NCBI GenBank assembly: GCA_945888585.1
Contig: CAMDAI010000178.1
Coordinates: forward strand, 1 to 28,711
Direction of reading: 5' to 3'
Origin: Rickettsia typhi
GTDB taxonomy: Bacteria > Pseudomonadota > Alphaproteobacteria > Rickettsiales > UBA1997
DNA: 28,711 nt
Under the pieces are notes generated by a model. It had not been told where the DNA came from. It saw nothing but the letters and a program-made list of their open reading frames with translations, and searched no databases. The translations under genes were made by a program, and so were the position numbers. Positions 1-7,009 of the stretch are shown piece by piece (position 1 is the stretch's first letter; the number at the start of each line of letters is the position of its first letter).

Positions 1-114
1 GAGAGTCCAAAGCAGAGAAGTTTTGCCGATACCGGATTTGCCGAAGATGCAGCCTTTGATTCCTCTGATTTCTTTTAAGCGTTCGTCAGCGCTGATGATT
101 GGTAGATTATTCAT
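1..114 (-). CDS. P-loop ATPase, phage type (partial, N-terminus only)
   Basis: Only the first 38 codons are inside the window; the gene runs off the left edge. The protein starts MNNLPIISADERLKEIRG and then shows a Walker A loop, GKSGIGKTS, at about residues 26-34. A P-loop this close to the N-terminus, in a phage-like gene set, fits the AAA_24 / Sak4-like single-strand annealing ATPases that work in phage recombination, but the fragment is too short to prove the family. The start is well supported: a perfect Shine-Dalgarno AAGGAGGT (complement of 119-126) lies 4 nt before the ATG. It overlaps the end of the upstream gene by 8 nt, so the two are probably co-translated. Confidence 0.7.
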   Translation of the reverse strand, partial: MNNLPIISADERLKEIRGIKGCIFGKSGIGKTSLLWTL

Positions 115-598
115 TTCTACCTCCTTCAGCTTGAGACTGAATCTTAAAAGTTTCTGCGCCGGTTTTTAAGACTCGCGCTGGCTTAAAGATATTTTTGATA
201 TGCTCTGGCCAAGCGGTGTATTTGGTTTCAGAGATTTTGTAGGAGGTGTCGACATATTCATCAGGGTTGTCACCGTGCTTTTTAATGGCAGACACGACAT
301 CTTTTAATCTTTCCTGATCCCACTCGACTTTTTTAACAAGAGTTGAAGTGACCCTGTAATCACCATCTGAAAAATGAACTGTGCCGGTATCTTTGCAGTC
401 CAATGTTCTGATATTGGCAGCAATATTACGATATTTGAAAGCTACACTATTATCGAGCCACTCCTTGAGCATTTTAGCCCTTTGAAGATGTTGATTAGCT
501 TGCTCTTGAAGCGATAATAATTGCTCAGGTGGAAGTGTTGACAATTTGCCAACTGGAATGTTTGGCACATCTTGTAAATTAATTTTGTTTTGATTCAT
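107..598 (-). CDS. Conserved phage-type hypothetical protein
   Basis: 163 aa, soluble, with no signal peptide or membrane segment. The first half (about residues 20-60) is helical and Gln/Leu-rich. The second half is charged and has a KKVEWDQERL-type segment. I do not recognise a catalytic motif. It sits between an AlpA-like HTH gene (13-nt gap) and the Walker A ATPase (8-nt overlap), the position of small accessory proteins in phage recombination/early operons, so a role beside the ATPase is likely but inferred. Confidence 0.6.
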   Translation of the reverse strand: MNQNKINLQDVPNIPVGKLSTLPPEQLLSLQEQANQHLQRAKMLKEWLDNSVAFKYRNIAANIRTLDCKDTGTVHFSDGDYRVTSTLVKKVEWDQERLKDVVSAIKKHGDNPDEYVDTSYKISETKYTAWPEHIKNIFKPARVLKTGAETFKIQSQAEGGRNE

Positions 599-611
599 AT
601 TTTCTTAAAAA

Positions 612-845
612 TTAGGTTATTGATAAATCTTTGTTGCAGGAGGAAGGGTTGAGGCTTTTGTCTTTATGCCAGTTTTCCTCTTCGAAGTTTTTGATGTTGT
701 CCAAGCGGTAACGGATACGACCGCCAATTTTGATGTATGGAGGGCCTGTGCCTTTCCATCTCCAGCGCTGCAAAGTACGGAAAGATATGCCCCATCTCTT
801 AGCGAGGTTCTTATCCGATAGGTAGAATTGTTCTGAATTGCTCAT
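612..845 (-). CDS. AlpA/excisionase-like helix-turn-helix protein
   Basis: 77 aa. Residues about 7-58 match the MerR-like HTH_17/AlpA fold: a helix with the signature LAKRWGISFRTLQRWRWKG, then a wing PPYIKIGGRIRYRL. Proteins of this size and fold are excisionases or transcriptional activators of phage and integrative-element genes. It is the first gene of the minus-strand phage set (HTH, hypothetical, ATPase) and probably regulates it or acts in excision. The C-terminal 20 residues are polar and probably disordered. Confidence 0.8.
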   Translation of the reverse strand: MSNSEQFYLSDKNLAKRWGISFRTLQRWRWKGTGPPYIKIGGRIRYRLDNIKNFEEENWHKDKSLNPSSCNKDLSIT

Positions 846-900
846 ACACAGTTTTCGATTGGTTGGTTAACGAAATAACTGCGTACAAGTTAGAATGTGC

Positions 901-932
901 GGGGGGAGGAGATCGGGAGGGGAAAAGGGAGG
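901..932 (+). other. G-rich tract, possible G-quadruplex
   Basis: Plus strand has runs of 6, 3, 4 and 3 guanines separated by 8, 1 and 4 nt, ending in AGG. This is exceptional in such an AT-rich window. It lies about 56 nt upstream of the minus-strand AlpA-like gene, inside the 846-1107 gap that otherwise holds purine-rich sequence and a weak GC hairpin at 1005-1020. Confidence 0.4.
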
Positions 933-1107
933 AATTCGATTTTTTTAATTTTTTTGAAGACGCAGCAAAACATCCAAACAACAGTCGCTAATCCAAGACA
1001 GCACAAAGCCCTGTGGCTTTTTTATACGATAAAAACAAAAGGAATTTGAGAGAGAAAAAGGAGGGAGGGCGGAATTTTTGGAAGATAAAAAGATGCAACT
1101 AAATCAT

Positions 1108-2076
1108 CTATCTCGCAAACCAGACATAACCATCTTTGCTGGCTATGAGCTCTTTGATTTTACTGTCTTTGAACATATCCCTGAATCTTGAAGTAGTGCT
1201 TTCATCAATATCGGCTTCGATCAGCAGATCATCCCATTTCAGCTTCTTTTTTGAATCTGCCGCGTAGTGGTCGCACATCAGTTTTATTATCTGGCGTTTT
1301 TTACTGCCACCAACATTCCATCTTTCTTCGCCGATACAAAGCAAACTACCATCCTCAGTGCAGTGGATATAAGGTTTTGGATCTTCATTATTTTTGTTGA
1401 ATACAACATTGGTAATGTAGTCGAGATTAAACAGCTTTTTGCTGTTAGCCATTTCCAGCAATTTTGGTATCGAAACAATATTTGCTCCGGTCTTTGTGGT
1501 TTCAGGATAAATGTTGCACGAGGAGGTAAGGATCAGCTTTTTTAATCTGCTGGTTGATTGCTTTAGAAAGAATTCATCAATTTTCTTAAAAATTTCAGGA
1601 TCGGATAATCTCCTGGCAAAATAAACCGAGATCGTTTTTTTATTGTTCAGGCGCGTATCTCCCACAAAATAAAGCAGCTTCTCAACATGCTCATTGCTTT
1701 TAACTCTGCTACTTGCCGTTACATCAAACTCATTAGCAAGAAATTCCACAATTCGTGAAAAATTCACATCATAAGTTTTTAGATTATCTTCACTTACTTT
1801 GATAAGGCCGCTGGTTGAAAGATAGGCGAAGGAGTCCAGATGGTCATACCAATCAATAATTTTGTCATCATCACCATCCCAGTAATGCAAAAGATTGTTT
1901 CCTTTTACCAAAAACTTTTCCCTTAGCAAAAATTCAGCATCACCATTTCCAAGATCAGAAAGAAGAACCCTGTGCGAAATATTTGAATCATCCTGGTCAG
2001 TCAATGCCATCAGTAATTTACATACTGTAAACGAAACAGCCTTTACCTTCTCTATATTCTTTCCATTAAGCCCCAT
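1108..2076 (-). CDS. Unknown protein with C-terminal winged-helix-like region
   Basis: 322 aa, no signal peptide or membrane segment. I do not recognise the family. The last 70 residues (about 253-322, beginning KKRQIIKLMCDHY and ending DGYVWFAR) have the spacing of a winged helix: three short helices then a beta wing. The body is alpha/beta with no obvious nuclease or NTPase motif. The start overlaps the end of the upstream 395-aa gene by 25 nt and has no clear Shine-Dalgarno, so it is probably translated by coupling. Together they look like a two-component unit of unknown function beside an integrase module. Confidence 0.65.
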   Translation of the reverse strand: MGLNGKNIEKVKAVSFTVCKLLMALTDQDDSNISHRVLLSDLGNGDAEFLLREKFLVKGNNLLHYWDGDDDKIIDWYDHLDSFAYLSTSGLIKVSEDNLKTYDVNFSRIVEFLANEFDVTASSRVKSNEHVEKLLYFVGDTRLNNKKTISVYFARRLSDPEIFKKIDEFFLKQSTSRLKKLILTSSCNIYPETTKTGANIVSIPKLLEMANSKKLFNLDYITNVVFNKNNEDPKPYIHCTEDGSLLCIGEERWNVGGSKKRQIIKLMCDHYAADSKKKLKWDDLLIEADIDESTTSRFRDMFKDSKIKELIASKDGYVWFAR

Positions 2077-3239
2077 CGTTCTAAATATTTATTTCCGATC
2101 ATTTTCTGCTTTTCGCTGCGGTCTTTAAGATCGCATCCGTTAGGGTTGGTAATGGTAACATGCAAAAGCTCACCCCTTGGTTTTTTATCAGTTGGTTTAA
2201 ACCTGATTGAAAGTTTTGCTCTTCTGATTTCAAAGGCAGGATTGTGAAGCGGGTTATTTGGTGAAAAAGATTTAGCAGCAAATTCGTAAACTGTTGATTG
2301 GCTGGTAAAAGGGGCTTCCAGTGTGGTTGAGTTTTTGCCGCTGGCTGTTCCAAGCTTTAACATCGTTACTTTTATCTCATCGATAAGATCTGACGCATCA
2401 ACATCTTTCATAAAATCCTGAAGTGTTCTCAATTTTGATAGATCATATTTTTTGATCATGATTTCGCCAACATCATCTTCTGCTTTTAAAAATGAGTTAG
2501 CAAAAGCCTTAGCAAGCTTACTGCGATTTTCTTTGGAATCGGAGATCACCTCGATTATTCCACTATGAGGCTCATAGCTGATTGAAAATTCATTTACTGA
2601 AGAAATGAATTTGGTAACAACTTCTTCCTGCTCAAAAGTTTGTATCGACTTGTGCAAACCATCATGATAAGCGACCAACTGAAAAACCACTATTTCTCTA
2701 CCGTTATGATCTGTCTTGGTTCTATCAAAAAGATCAACTTTGATTTTTTTGCTGATATTAAACTGCTCTAATACCAGCTGTTTGAATTCTTCTATATTTT
2801 CCCTGCTGGCATCGATTTCTCTTCCTTGAGGTGCCACAAAAGAACTCCATTCGCGAGATTTTCTTTTGTAATCGGATGAGGCACAAAATTCAGCTTTTTG
2901 AAATTCCAACGGGTGATTCTGAATAGCCCAAAGACACCTAGCATGATCACTTTTTAAATTATGAAAATTATCGTTGCTGGCAATTGTAGGTTGGGAATGA
3001 AGCGCTGCCTGTCCAAGCTCATCAATCATTTCATGAATACGCTCGATAATTTCAAAGAGGTGAGCCTTGCGCTCCTCATTATCCGAGTTCCAGATCGAAC
3101 TAAAAAGCTGTGAGTGATATTTTTTGCCGGTGATTTGCCATTTGAAATCGTCAGGCAGGTTAATTCCATGGCCATCAAGAAACGGCTTCATGTCCTCTTC
3201 GGGAATGTTACGAATGAACTTCTTTATTTTTGCTTGCAT
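2052..3239 (-). CDS. Unknown protein, first gene of a two-gene operon
   Basis: 395 aa from the ATG at 3239; a TTG at 3248 would add three residues, but the GAAGAG Shine-Dalgarno (complement of 3249-3254) is 9 nt from the ATG and favours it. N-terminal helical part (about 1-90), then a mixed alpha/beta body, then a conserved-looking tail ending KYLERWGLMERI. No signal peptide, P-loop or recognisable nuclease motif. It overlaps the next gene by 25 nt. The pair is divergent from the recombinase module, and its place in a mobile region makes defence or element control plausible, but nothing in the sequence proves it. Confidence 0.65.
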   Translation of the reverse strand: MQAKIKKFIRNIPEEDMKPFLDGHGINLPDDFKWQITGKKYHSQLFSSIWNSDNEERKAHLFEIIERIHEMIDELGQAALHSQPTIASNDNFHNLKSDHARCLWAIQNHPLEFQKAEFCASSDYKRKSREWSSFVAPQGREIDASRENIEEFKQLVLEQFNISKKIKVDLFDRTKTDHNGREIVVFQLVAYHDGLHKSIQTFEQEEVVTKFISSVNEFSISYEPHSGIIEVISDSKENRSKLAKAFANSFLKAEDDVGEIMIKKYDLSKLRTLQDFMKDVDASDLIDEIKVTMLKLGTASGKNSTTLEAPFTSQSTVYEFAAKSFSPNNPLHNPAFEIRRAKLSIRFKPTDKKPRGELLHVTITNPNGCDLKDRSEKQKMIGNKYLERWGLMERI

Positions 3240-3519
3240 GGCTTTCAACTCTTCAGGTGAAAGAGCGCTGTGCTAACCTAAGTGACAAACGGGGAAATAC
3301 CTCTCACTCGCCTGCAATGAGGTTTAAAAAGGCGCGGCACCCCAACTAATAAATTAAGAGAGATGATTTTACTCACCACCTAAATTTTGTAAATATTTAA
3401 ATCCGTTTTTGTGAAAATTGGGATATTTGCGTCTAAAAATGAACATTTTTTGGTTTGTATATGTGAGGAAAACGCACTTCTGCATATTTAAGTGTCATTG
3501 TGCATTTTGAGCGTTTCTT
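3240..3519. other. Divergent intergenic region
   Basis: Gap between the minus-strand two-gene operon and the plus-strand integration module, with the operator repeats at its right end. It must hold the promoters of both. A possible plus-strand promoter is TTGTGC (3498-3503), 17 nt, GTTAAT (3521-3526), which would put the inverted repeat over the -10. I see no ORF of useful length and no RNA gene. Confidence 0.4.
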
Positions 3520-3551
3520 GGTTAATTGGTGAACTTTTTAACCAATTAACC
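3520..3551. promoter_or_regulatory. Inverted repeat, putative operator
   Basis: Perfect 11-bp inverted repeat GGTTAATTGGT (3520-3530) and ACCAATTAACC (3541-3551) with a 10-nt spacer, ending 8 nt before the first gene of the integration module. It overlaps the weak -10 candidate GTTAAT at 3521, as an operator would. A transcript hairpin hiding the start region is the alternative. Confidence 0.55.
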
Positions 3552-3553
3552 GC

Positions 3554-3565
3554 TGTCATATGACA
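3554..3565. promoter_or_regulatory. 12-bp palindrome over the start codon
   Basis: TGTCATATGACA is a perfect palindrome whose centre contains the ATG at 3560-3562. It may be an extra regulator half-site, or may simply hold the start codon in a small hairpin. No Shine-Dalgarno precedes this ATG. Confidence 0.35.
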
Positions 3566-3754
3566 ATACAAACTAAACAAAGAATTACCTCAGAGTCTCA
3601 GGAAAAATTATCAGAAATTGCTGAAATATTGCTAAGGGGCATTTACCGCCTGGAAGAGAGGAAAAGAGCAGAAAATCTCCAGATAATGCTTGCTAGTAAA
3701 AGCTCGCCGAGCCTTCATAGTACTGATTCCACAGTTATTAACAAACAGGATTAG
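3560..3754 (+). CDS. Small protein of the serine-recombinase module
   Basis: 64 aa, polar, with one amphipathic helix (about residues 12-42, containing LSEIAEILLRGIYRL) and a Ser-rich tail containing ASKSSPSLHSTDST. From memory, small ORFs of this pattern precede DUF2924 genes in alphaproteobacterial recombinase modules; their function is unknown. It stops 5 nt before the DUF2924 start, supporting one transcript. No strong Shine-Dalgarno; the start codon sits in a palindrome. Confidence 0.6.
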   Translation: MTIQTKQRITSESQEKLSEIAEILLRGIYRLEERKRAENLQIMLASKSSPSLHSTDSTVINKQD

Positions 3755-3759
3755 AAACT

Positions 3760-4185
3760 ATGAACAAAAGCATCATTCGTCAGATTATTGAACTCGAAGA
3801 AAAAACAACTTCAGAGTTAAGGCAGCTTTACAATCAGATCATGCCAAAACCGGCAACACCAACCGCGGGTAAAGAATATCTCAAACCAAGAATTGCTTAT
3901 CGCCTTCAGGAGCTAGCATTTGGAGGATTGAGTCAGGAAACCAGTGAGCAATTAACCAGAATTGCTGACGGTGCTTCCACCGATTCCCTAAAACGTCACA
4001 GTGATTTAATGCCAGGCACCAGAATCTGTCGTGAGTGGAATGGCAAGATGTATGAGGTGGAGGTAGCAAAAGACTGTTTTGTCTGGCAGGGTCAGAAATT
4101 CAAAAGCCTGTCATCAGTTGCCACCAAGATTACCGGAACCAAATGGAATGGTCCGAAGTTTTTCAAATTAAGAGCAGAACAATAA
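3760..4185 (+). CDS. DUF2924 domain protein
   Basis: 141 aa. The C-terminal half has the family signature: PGTRICREWNGKMYEVEV, then a region of the type FVWQGQKFKSLSSVATKITGT, then WNGPKFFKL. The N-terminal half is helical (ELEEKTTSELRQLYNQI, then KPRIAYRLQELAFGG). DUF2924 proteins are habitually encoded just before large serine recombinases in Alphaproteobacteria; their biochemical role is not established. The short beta-rich C-terminal domain could bind DNA or the recombinase. It lies 22 nt upstream of the recombinase gene in the same direction. Confidence 0.9.
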   Translation: MNKSIIRQIIELEEKTTSELRQLYNQIMPKPATPTAGKEYLKPRIAYRLQELAFGGLSQETSEQLTRIADGASTDSLKRHSDLMPGTRICREWNGKMYEVEVAKDCFVWQGQKFKSLSSVATKITGTKWNGPKFFKLRAEQ

Positions 4186-4207
4186 TAACAAAATTCAGAA
4201 AATTATC

Positions 4208-5578
4208 ATGAGACATTATTCAGATACCGGACTCACCGGCAATCACCAAGAAAACCAAAATGATTTGAGCAACAAACCCAAAATCCGCTGCGCCATTTAC
4301 ACCAGAAAATCCAGTGAAGAAGGGCTTGAGCAGGATTTTAACTCAATTGATGCCCAAAGACTGGCGGGAGAAAATTTTATCGCCTCGCAGGTTAGTAAAG
4401 GATGGGTGATGCTGGAGGATCGTTATGATGATGGAGGGTTTTCTGGAGGAACGCTGGAGCGTCCGGCATTAAAGAGGCTGTTTAACGATATCAGAAATGG
4501 TAAAATTGATTGTGTGGTTATTTACAAGATTGATCGACTCAGTAGGTCATTGCTTGATTTCCAGAAGATCATGGAACTGTTTGACCAAAACCGTGTTAAA
4601 TTTGCTTCAGTTACTCAAAATCTCACCACCGATAATTCTAACGGCAGATTGATGCTAAATGTGGTGCTCAGCTTTGCCCAATATGAAAGAGAAATTACCG
4701 GAGAACGTATCCGCGATAAAATTGACGCTTCAAAAAAGAAAGGGATATGGATGGGTGGAACTGTGCCTCTTGGTTATGATGCCAAGGAAAGAAAACTGCT
4801 AATCAATCAGGAAGAGGCAAAAATCATCGCCACTCTTTTTGAAATTTTTATTGAAACCGAATCAGTAACTGAAACTGCCAGAGAATTAAACCGTCTTTGC
4901 TTTACTACTAAAACCTGGATTACCAATTCAGGTAAAATTCAAAGAGGCAGAAAATTCAACAAGGCAACAGTTAGAAGAATCATCGAAAACCCGCTTTATG
5001 CCGGAAAAATAAAACACAAAGACAGAGTTTATGACGGGCTGCATGAAGCCATCATCAGCAATGAAATCTGGCAAGAAGCAAACAACATTATCAAAAGGCA
5101 TCATGAAACCAAAATAATCACTCCGGTTTCAAGAATAACTGTTGCTCCGCTTTTAAAGGGCATCATGAATTGTGGAATTTGCGGATCAAAAATGACTCCG
5201 ACTTACACTTCCAAGAAAGGCAAAAGATATCGCTATTACATTTGCTCGGCCAGTTCCAAGGGAAATAATGATGCCTGCAAGGTTGGTAGAATTCCGGCAT
5301 CTGAAGCTGAAAATGTAGTCACAAATCAGGTTTTGAATATTCTAAAAAAACCGGAGTTTGTGGTAAGAGCAATAAGCCAAGCTCCCAAAGCGTTCTCTGA
5401 AAATATCGTAATTGGTCACTTTCGGCAAATTGAAAAAGTCTGGGATGAATTATTTCCAGTTGAGCAGGCAAGGATAATTAATCTTTTGGTTAGAGACATC
5501 GAGGTCAGACCAGAAGGTTTTAATATCAGGATTTTCAAGGAAGGAATTAGCTTATTATCAAACGAATTAACCGCATAA
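4208..5578 (+). CDS. Large serine recombinase (integrase)
   Basis: 456 aa. Catalytic resolvase domain at about residues 27-175: YTRKSS (nucleophile most likely Ser35), then YDDGGFSGGTLERPAL, then YKIDRLSRS (residues 106-114). A recombinase domain follows (about 185-290), then a zinc ribbon at about 321-360 with CGIC and later cysteines in YYICSASS and DACKVGR. Enzymes of this class cut and religate attachment sites through a phosphoserine link to integrate or excise mobile DNA. At 456 aa it is shorter than many relatives (500 or more), with a reduced C-terminal region. The HTH gene starts 5 nt downstream. Confidence 0.95.
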   Translation: MRHYSDTGLTGNHQENQNDLSNKPKIRCAIYTRKSSEEGLEQDFNSIDAQRLAGENFIASQVSKGWVMLEDRYDDGGFSGGTLERPALKRLFNDIRNGKIDCVVIYKIDRLSRSLLDFQKIMELFDQNRVKFASVTQNLTTDNSNGRLMLNVVLSFAQYEREITGERIRDKIDASKKKGIWMGGTVPLGYDAKERKLLINQEEAKIIATLFEIFIETESVTETARELNRLCFTTKTWITNSGKIQRGRKFNKATVRRIIENPLYAGKIKHKDRVYDGLHEAIISNEIWQEANNIIKRHHETKIITPVSRITVAPLLKGIMNCGICGSKMTPTYTSKKGKRYRYYICSASSKGNNDACKVGRIPASEAENVVTNQVLNILKKPEFVVRAISQAPKAFSENIVIGHFRQIEKVWDELFPVEQARIINLLVRDIEVRPEGFNIRIFKEGISLLSNELTA

Positions 5579-5583
5579 AAAAT

Positions 5584-5997
5584 ATGAAAGAAGAGCAGCA
5601 AAACATGAACATCGCAAATGATGAAACCATCAGCTTTTTTGTTCCACTTGAGATTAAAAAAAGAGGCGGATCAGCAATGATCATTATGCCCAAGAACATC
5701 AAGAAGGAAGAGATGAGCAAATGCTTTGATGAAAAAATGATCAAGGCTTTTGCTAAAGCCCATAAATGGAAAAGAATGCTTGATGACGGCGATGTAAATT
5801 CACTGGCTGGTATCGCCGCAGCAGAAAATGTAACTGGGGCTTACATCAGCAGAATTTTTAATCTGAATTTTATGGCACCAGAAATCGTTGAGAAAGTTTT
5901 AAGTGGACAGCAGCCAAGAACATTAAAGCTGCAAGATATGCTTTATAGTGCTGTGCCATTACTATGGCAGGAACAGAAGGAAAAATGGGGATTTTAG
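5584..5997 (+). CDS. Recombinase-associated HTH protein
   Basis: 137 aa. C-terminal half (about 55-125) contains AKAHKWKRMLDDGDVNSLAGI, then AENVTGAYISRIFNLNFMAPEI, then a tail with VEKVLSGQQP. This helix-turn-helix pattern commonly accompanies DUF2924/serine-recombinase pairs in Alphaproteobacteria. The N-terminal 50 residues are beta-like. A second ATG at 5605 has a better Shine-Dalgarno (AAGAAGAG at 5588-5595) than the one at 5584, so the protein may be 7 residues shorter. A role as recombination directionality factor or regulator is possible but inferred. Confidence 0.8.
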   Translation: MKEEQQNMNIANDETISFFVPLEIKKRGGSAMIIMPKNIKKEEMSKCFDEKMIKAFAKAHKWKRMLDDGDVNSLAGIAAAENVTGAYISRIFNLNFMAPEIVEKVLSGQQPRTLKLQDMLYSAVPLLWQEQKEKWGF

Positions 5998-6082
5998 AAG
6001 AAGGATTTTTTAACTAAATCGTGAGGGAAACTTGCTGATATTAAAACTGCATGCTAGCAATGCAGCTATTAGCTTTAAAATT

Positions 6083-6277
6083 TTACTTTACTCTTTTTTC
6101 CAATTCCTGCTTAAGACTGGCTATATTTTTTTCAATATTACTGGCATAAGCAACAATACCGTAAAGTTGTTCATCAGAAAAAGTATGAATTTCTTTAGAA
6201 AATTCATTTAGATCAGAGGAAAATCTCTCCGCTGAAATTCGCAAAAAATAATATTCTACCTTATTGACATTTGACAT
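6083..6277 (-). CDS. Small helical protein, unknown
   Basis: 64 aa, almost entirely predicted helix, ending in a coiled-coil-like NIEKNIASLKQELEKRVK. No recognisable family. A Shine-Dalgarno-like AAGTGAG lies about 5 nt before the ATG, which supports expression. It stands alone, convergent with the HTH gene at 5584-5997. Confidence 0.5.
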   Translation of the reverse strand: MSNVNKVEYYFLRISAERFSSDLNEFSKEIHTFSDEQLYGIVAYASNIEKNIASLKQELEKRVK

Positions 6278-6398
6278 AAAAACTCACTTAAAAGATTAAT
6301 AATCTAATACTGTCTAGAGCCAGTAAATAGAAGGCTTCAGACAGTCACACTATTGCTCTTTTAGAAGGGAAGTCAACTAGAAGAAGGGAATTACTTAA

Positions 6399-6424
6399 AG
6401 ATTTATTTTTTAAAAAATAAATCT
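6399..6424. repeat. 26-nt perfect palindrome
   Basis: AGATTTATTTTTT (6399-6411) is followed directly by its reverse complement (6412-6424). It is pure A/T except for the two G/C pairs near the ends. It could extrude as a cruciform, be a symmetric protein site, or act as a weak bidirectional terminator. Confidence 0.6.
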
Positions 6425-6948
6425 ATCAATCGCGCTTATATATAGGAATTTTCTTTTTTACGCATAGATATGCGACAAGTTCGTAAATGAGACAAAAATT
6501 TTATTAGCAGAACCATTTCAAGAAGTTCGAGTGAGACATCACCAAGCCGCTATTTTTAAGCCTTAACTTTTTTGGCGAGGTTAAGCTTATTCGGAGAAAC
6601 GGAGAGAAAAATTGCCAGAAATCGGCAGAAATTGGAAAATTTGGAGAAGAGGAAGTTAAGCTAAAACCGAAATGTGAATGCTGTGAGAAGCCGCTAATAC
6701 TGGGCTTGGAGCGGGATGACGAAAATCAGAAAAATAGAGCAGAGAACGGTTTAGCAAAAGAAAAATGGCGGAGCATGTGCTACCTCGTGCGAACTTTTCT
6801 CCTTTCGCCTAAATTTTTTCCGATGCAGTATTTGCAATGGCTAAAGGCACATTTTGACTTAACTAAAAAAGTTCGAAAGTTGCAGATGCTTCTCGGTTGG
6901 GATTCGAACTGAACTTCTAAATAATGTTTTTAATTATATTTAAAAAAC

Positions 6949-6999
6949 TTGTGTTTTAATAAATGTATTGTATAACGCTACACAATACATTTATTAAAA
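6949..6999 (+). promoter_or_regulatory. Promoter with overlapping 18-bp inverted-repeat operator
   Basis: -35 TTGTGT (6949-6954), 16-nt spacer, -10 TATAAC (6971-6976). A perfect 18-bp inverted repeat, TTTTAATAAATGTATTGT (6954-6971) and its complement (6982-6999) with a 10-nt centre, covers the spacer, the -10 and the expected start of transcription. It ends 10 nt before the ATG of a gene that begins with a HigA-type HTH, so autorepression is the simplest reading. Confidence 0.7.
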
Positions 7000-7009
7000 A
7001 TTAATCTTT

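Larger units (their letters stand above)
6278..7009. other. Long non-coding stretch
   Basis: No credible gene on either strand. It contains a 26-nt palindrome (6399-6424), a weak stem pairing CTTAAC (6562-6567) with GTTAAG (6580-6585), a reading frame without an ATG start at about 6523-6912 that looks like chance or decayed coding DNA, and the promoter/operator of the 1357-aa gene at its right end. I see no tRNA or other structured RNA. Confidence 0.5.

Noticed and set aside
1005..1023. Terminator-like hairpin AAAGCC/GGCTTT with T-run on the plus strand
   Set aside because: No plus-strand gene lies upstream, and read on the minus strand the T-run is lost.
6047..6065. Hairpin CTGCAT/ATGCAG between convergent genes, possible terminator
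   Set aside because: Only 6 bp with a 7-nt loop and no T-run on either side; too weak to call.
6523..6912. Plus-strand open frame (CECC motif, then 68 residues from a TTG codon)
   Set aside because: No ATG start except one far inside, no Shine-Dalgarno, no recognisable domain; treated as chance or decayed sequence.
6890..6916. tRNA T-arm-like sequence (GATTCGAAC)
   Set aside because: The flanking bases do not pair as a T stem on either strand, and no acceptor or anticodon arms are found.
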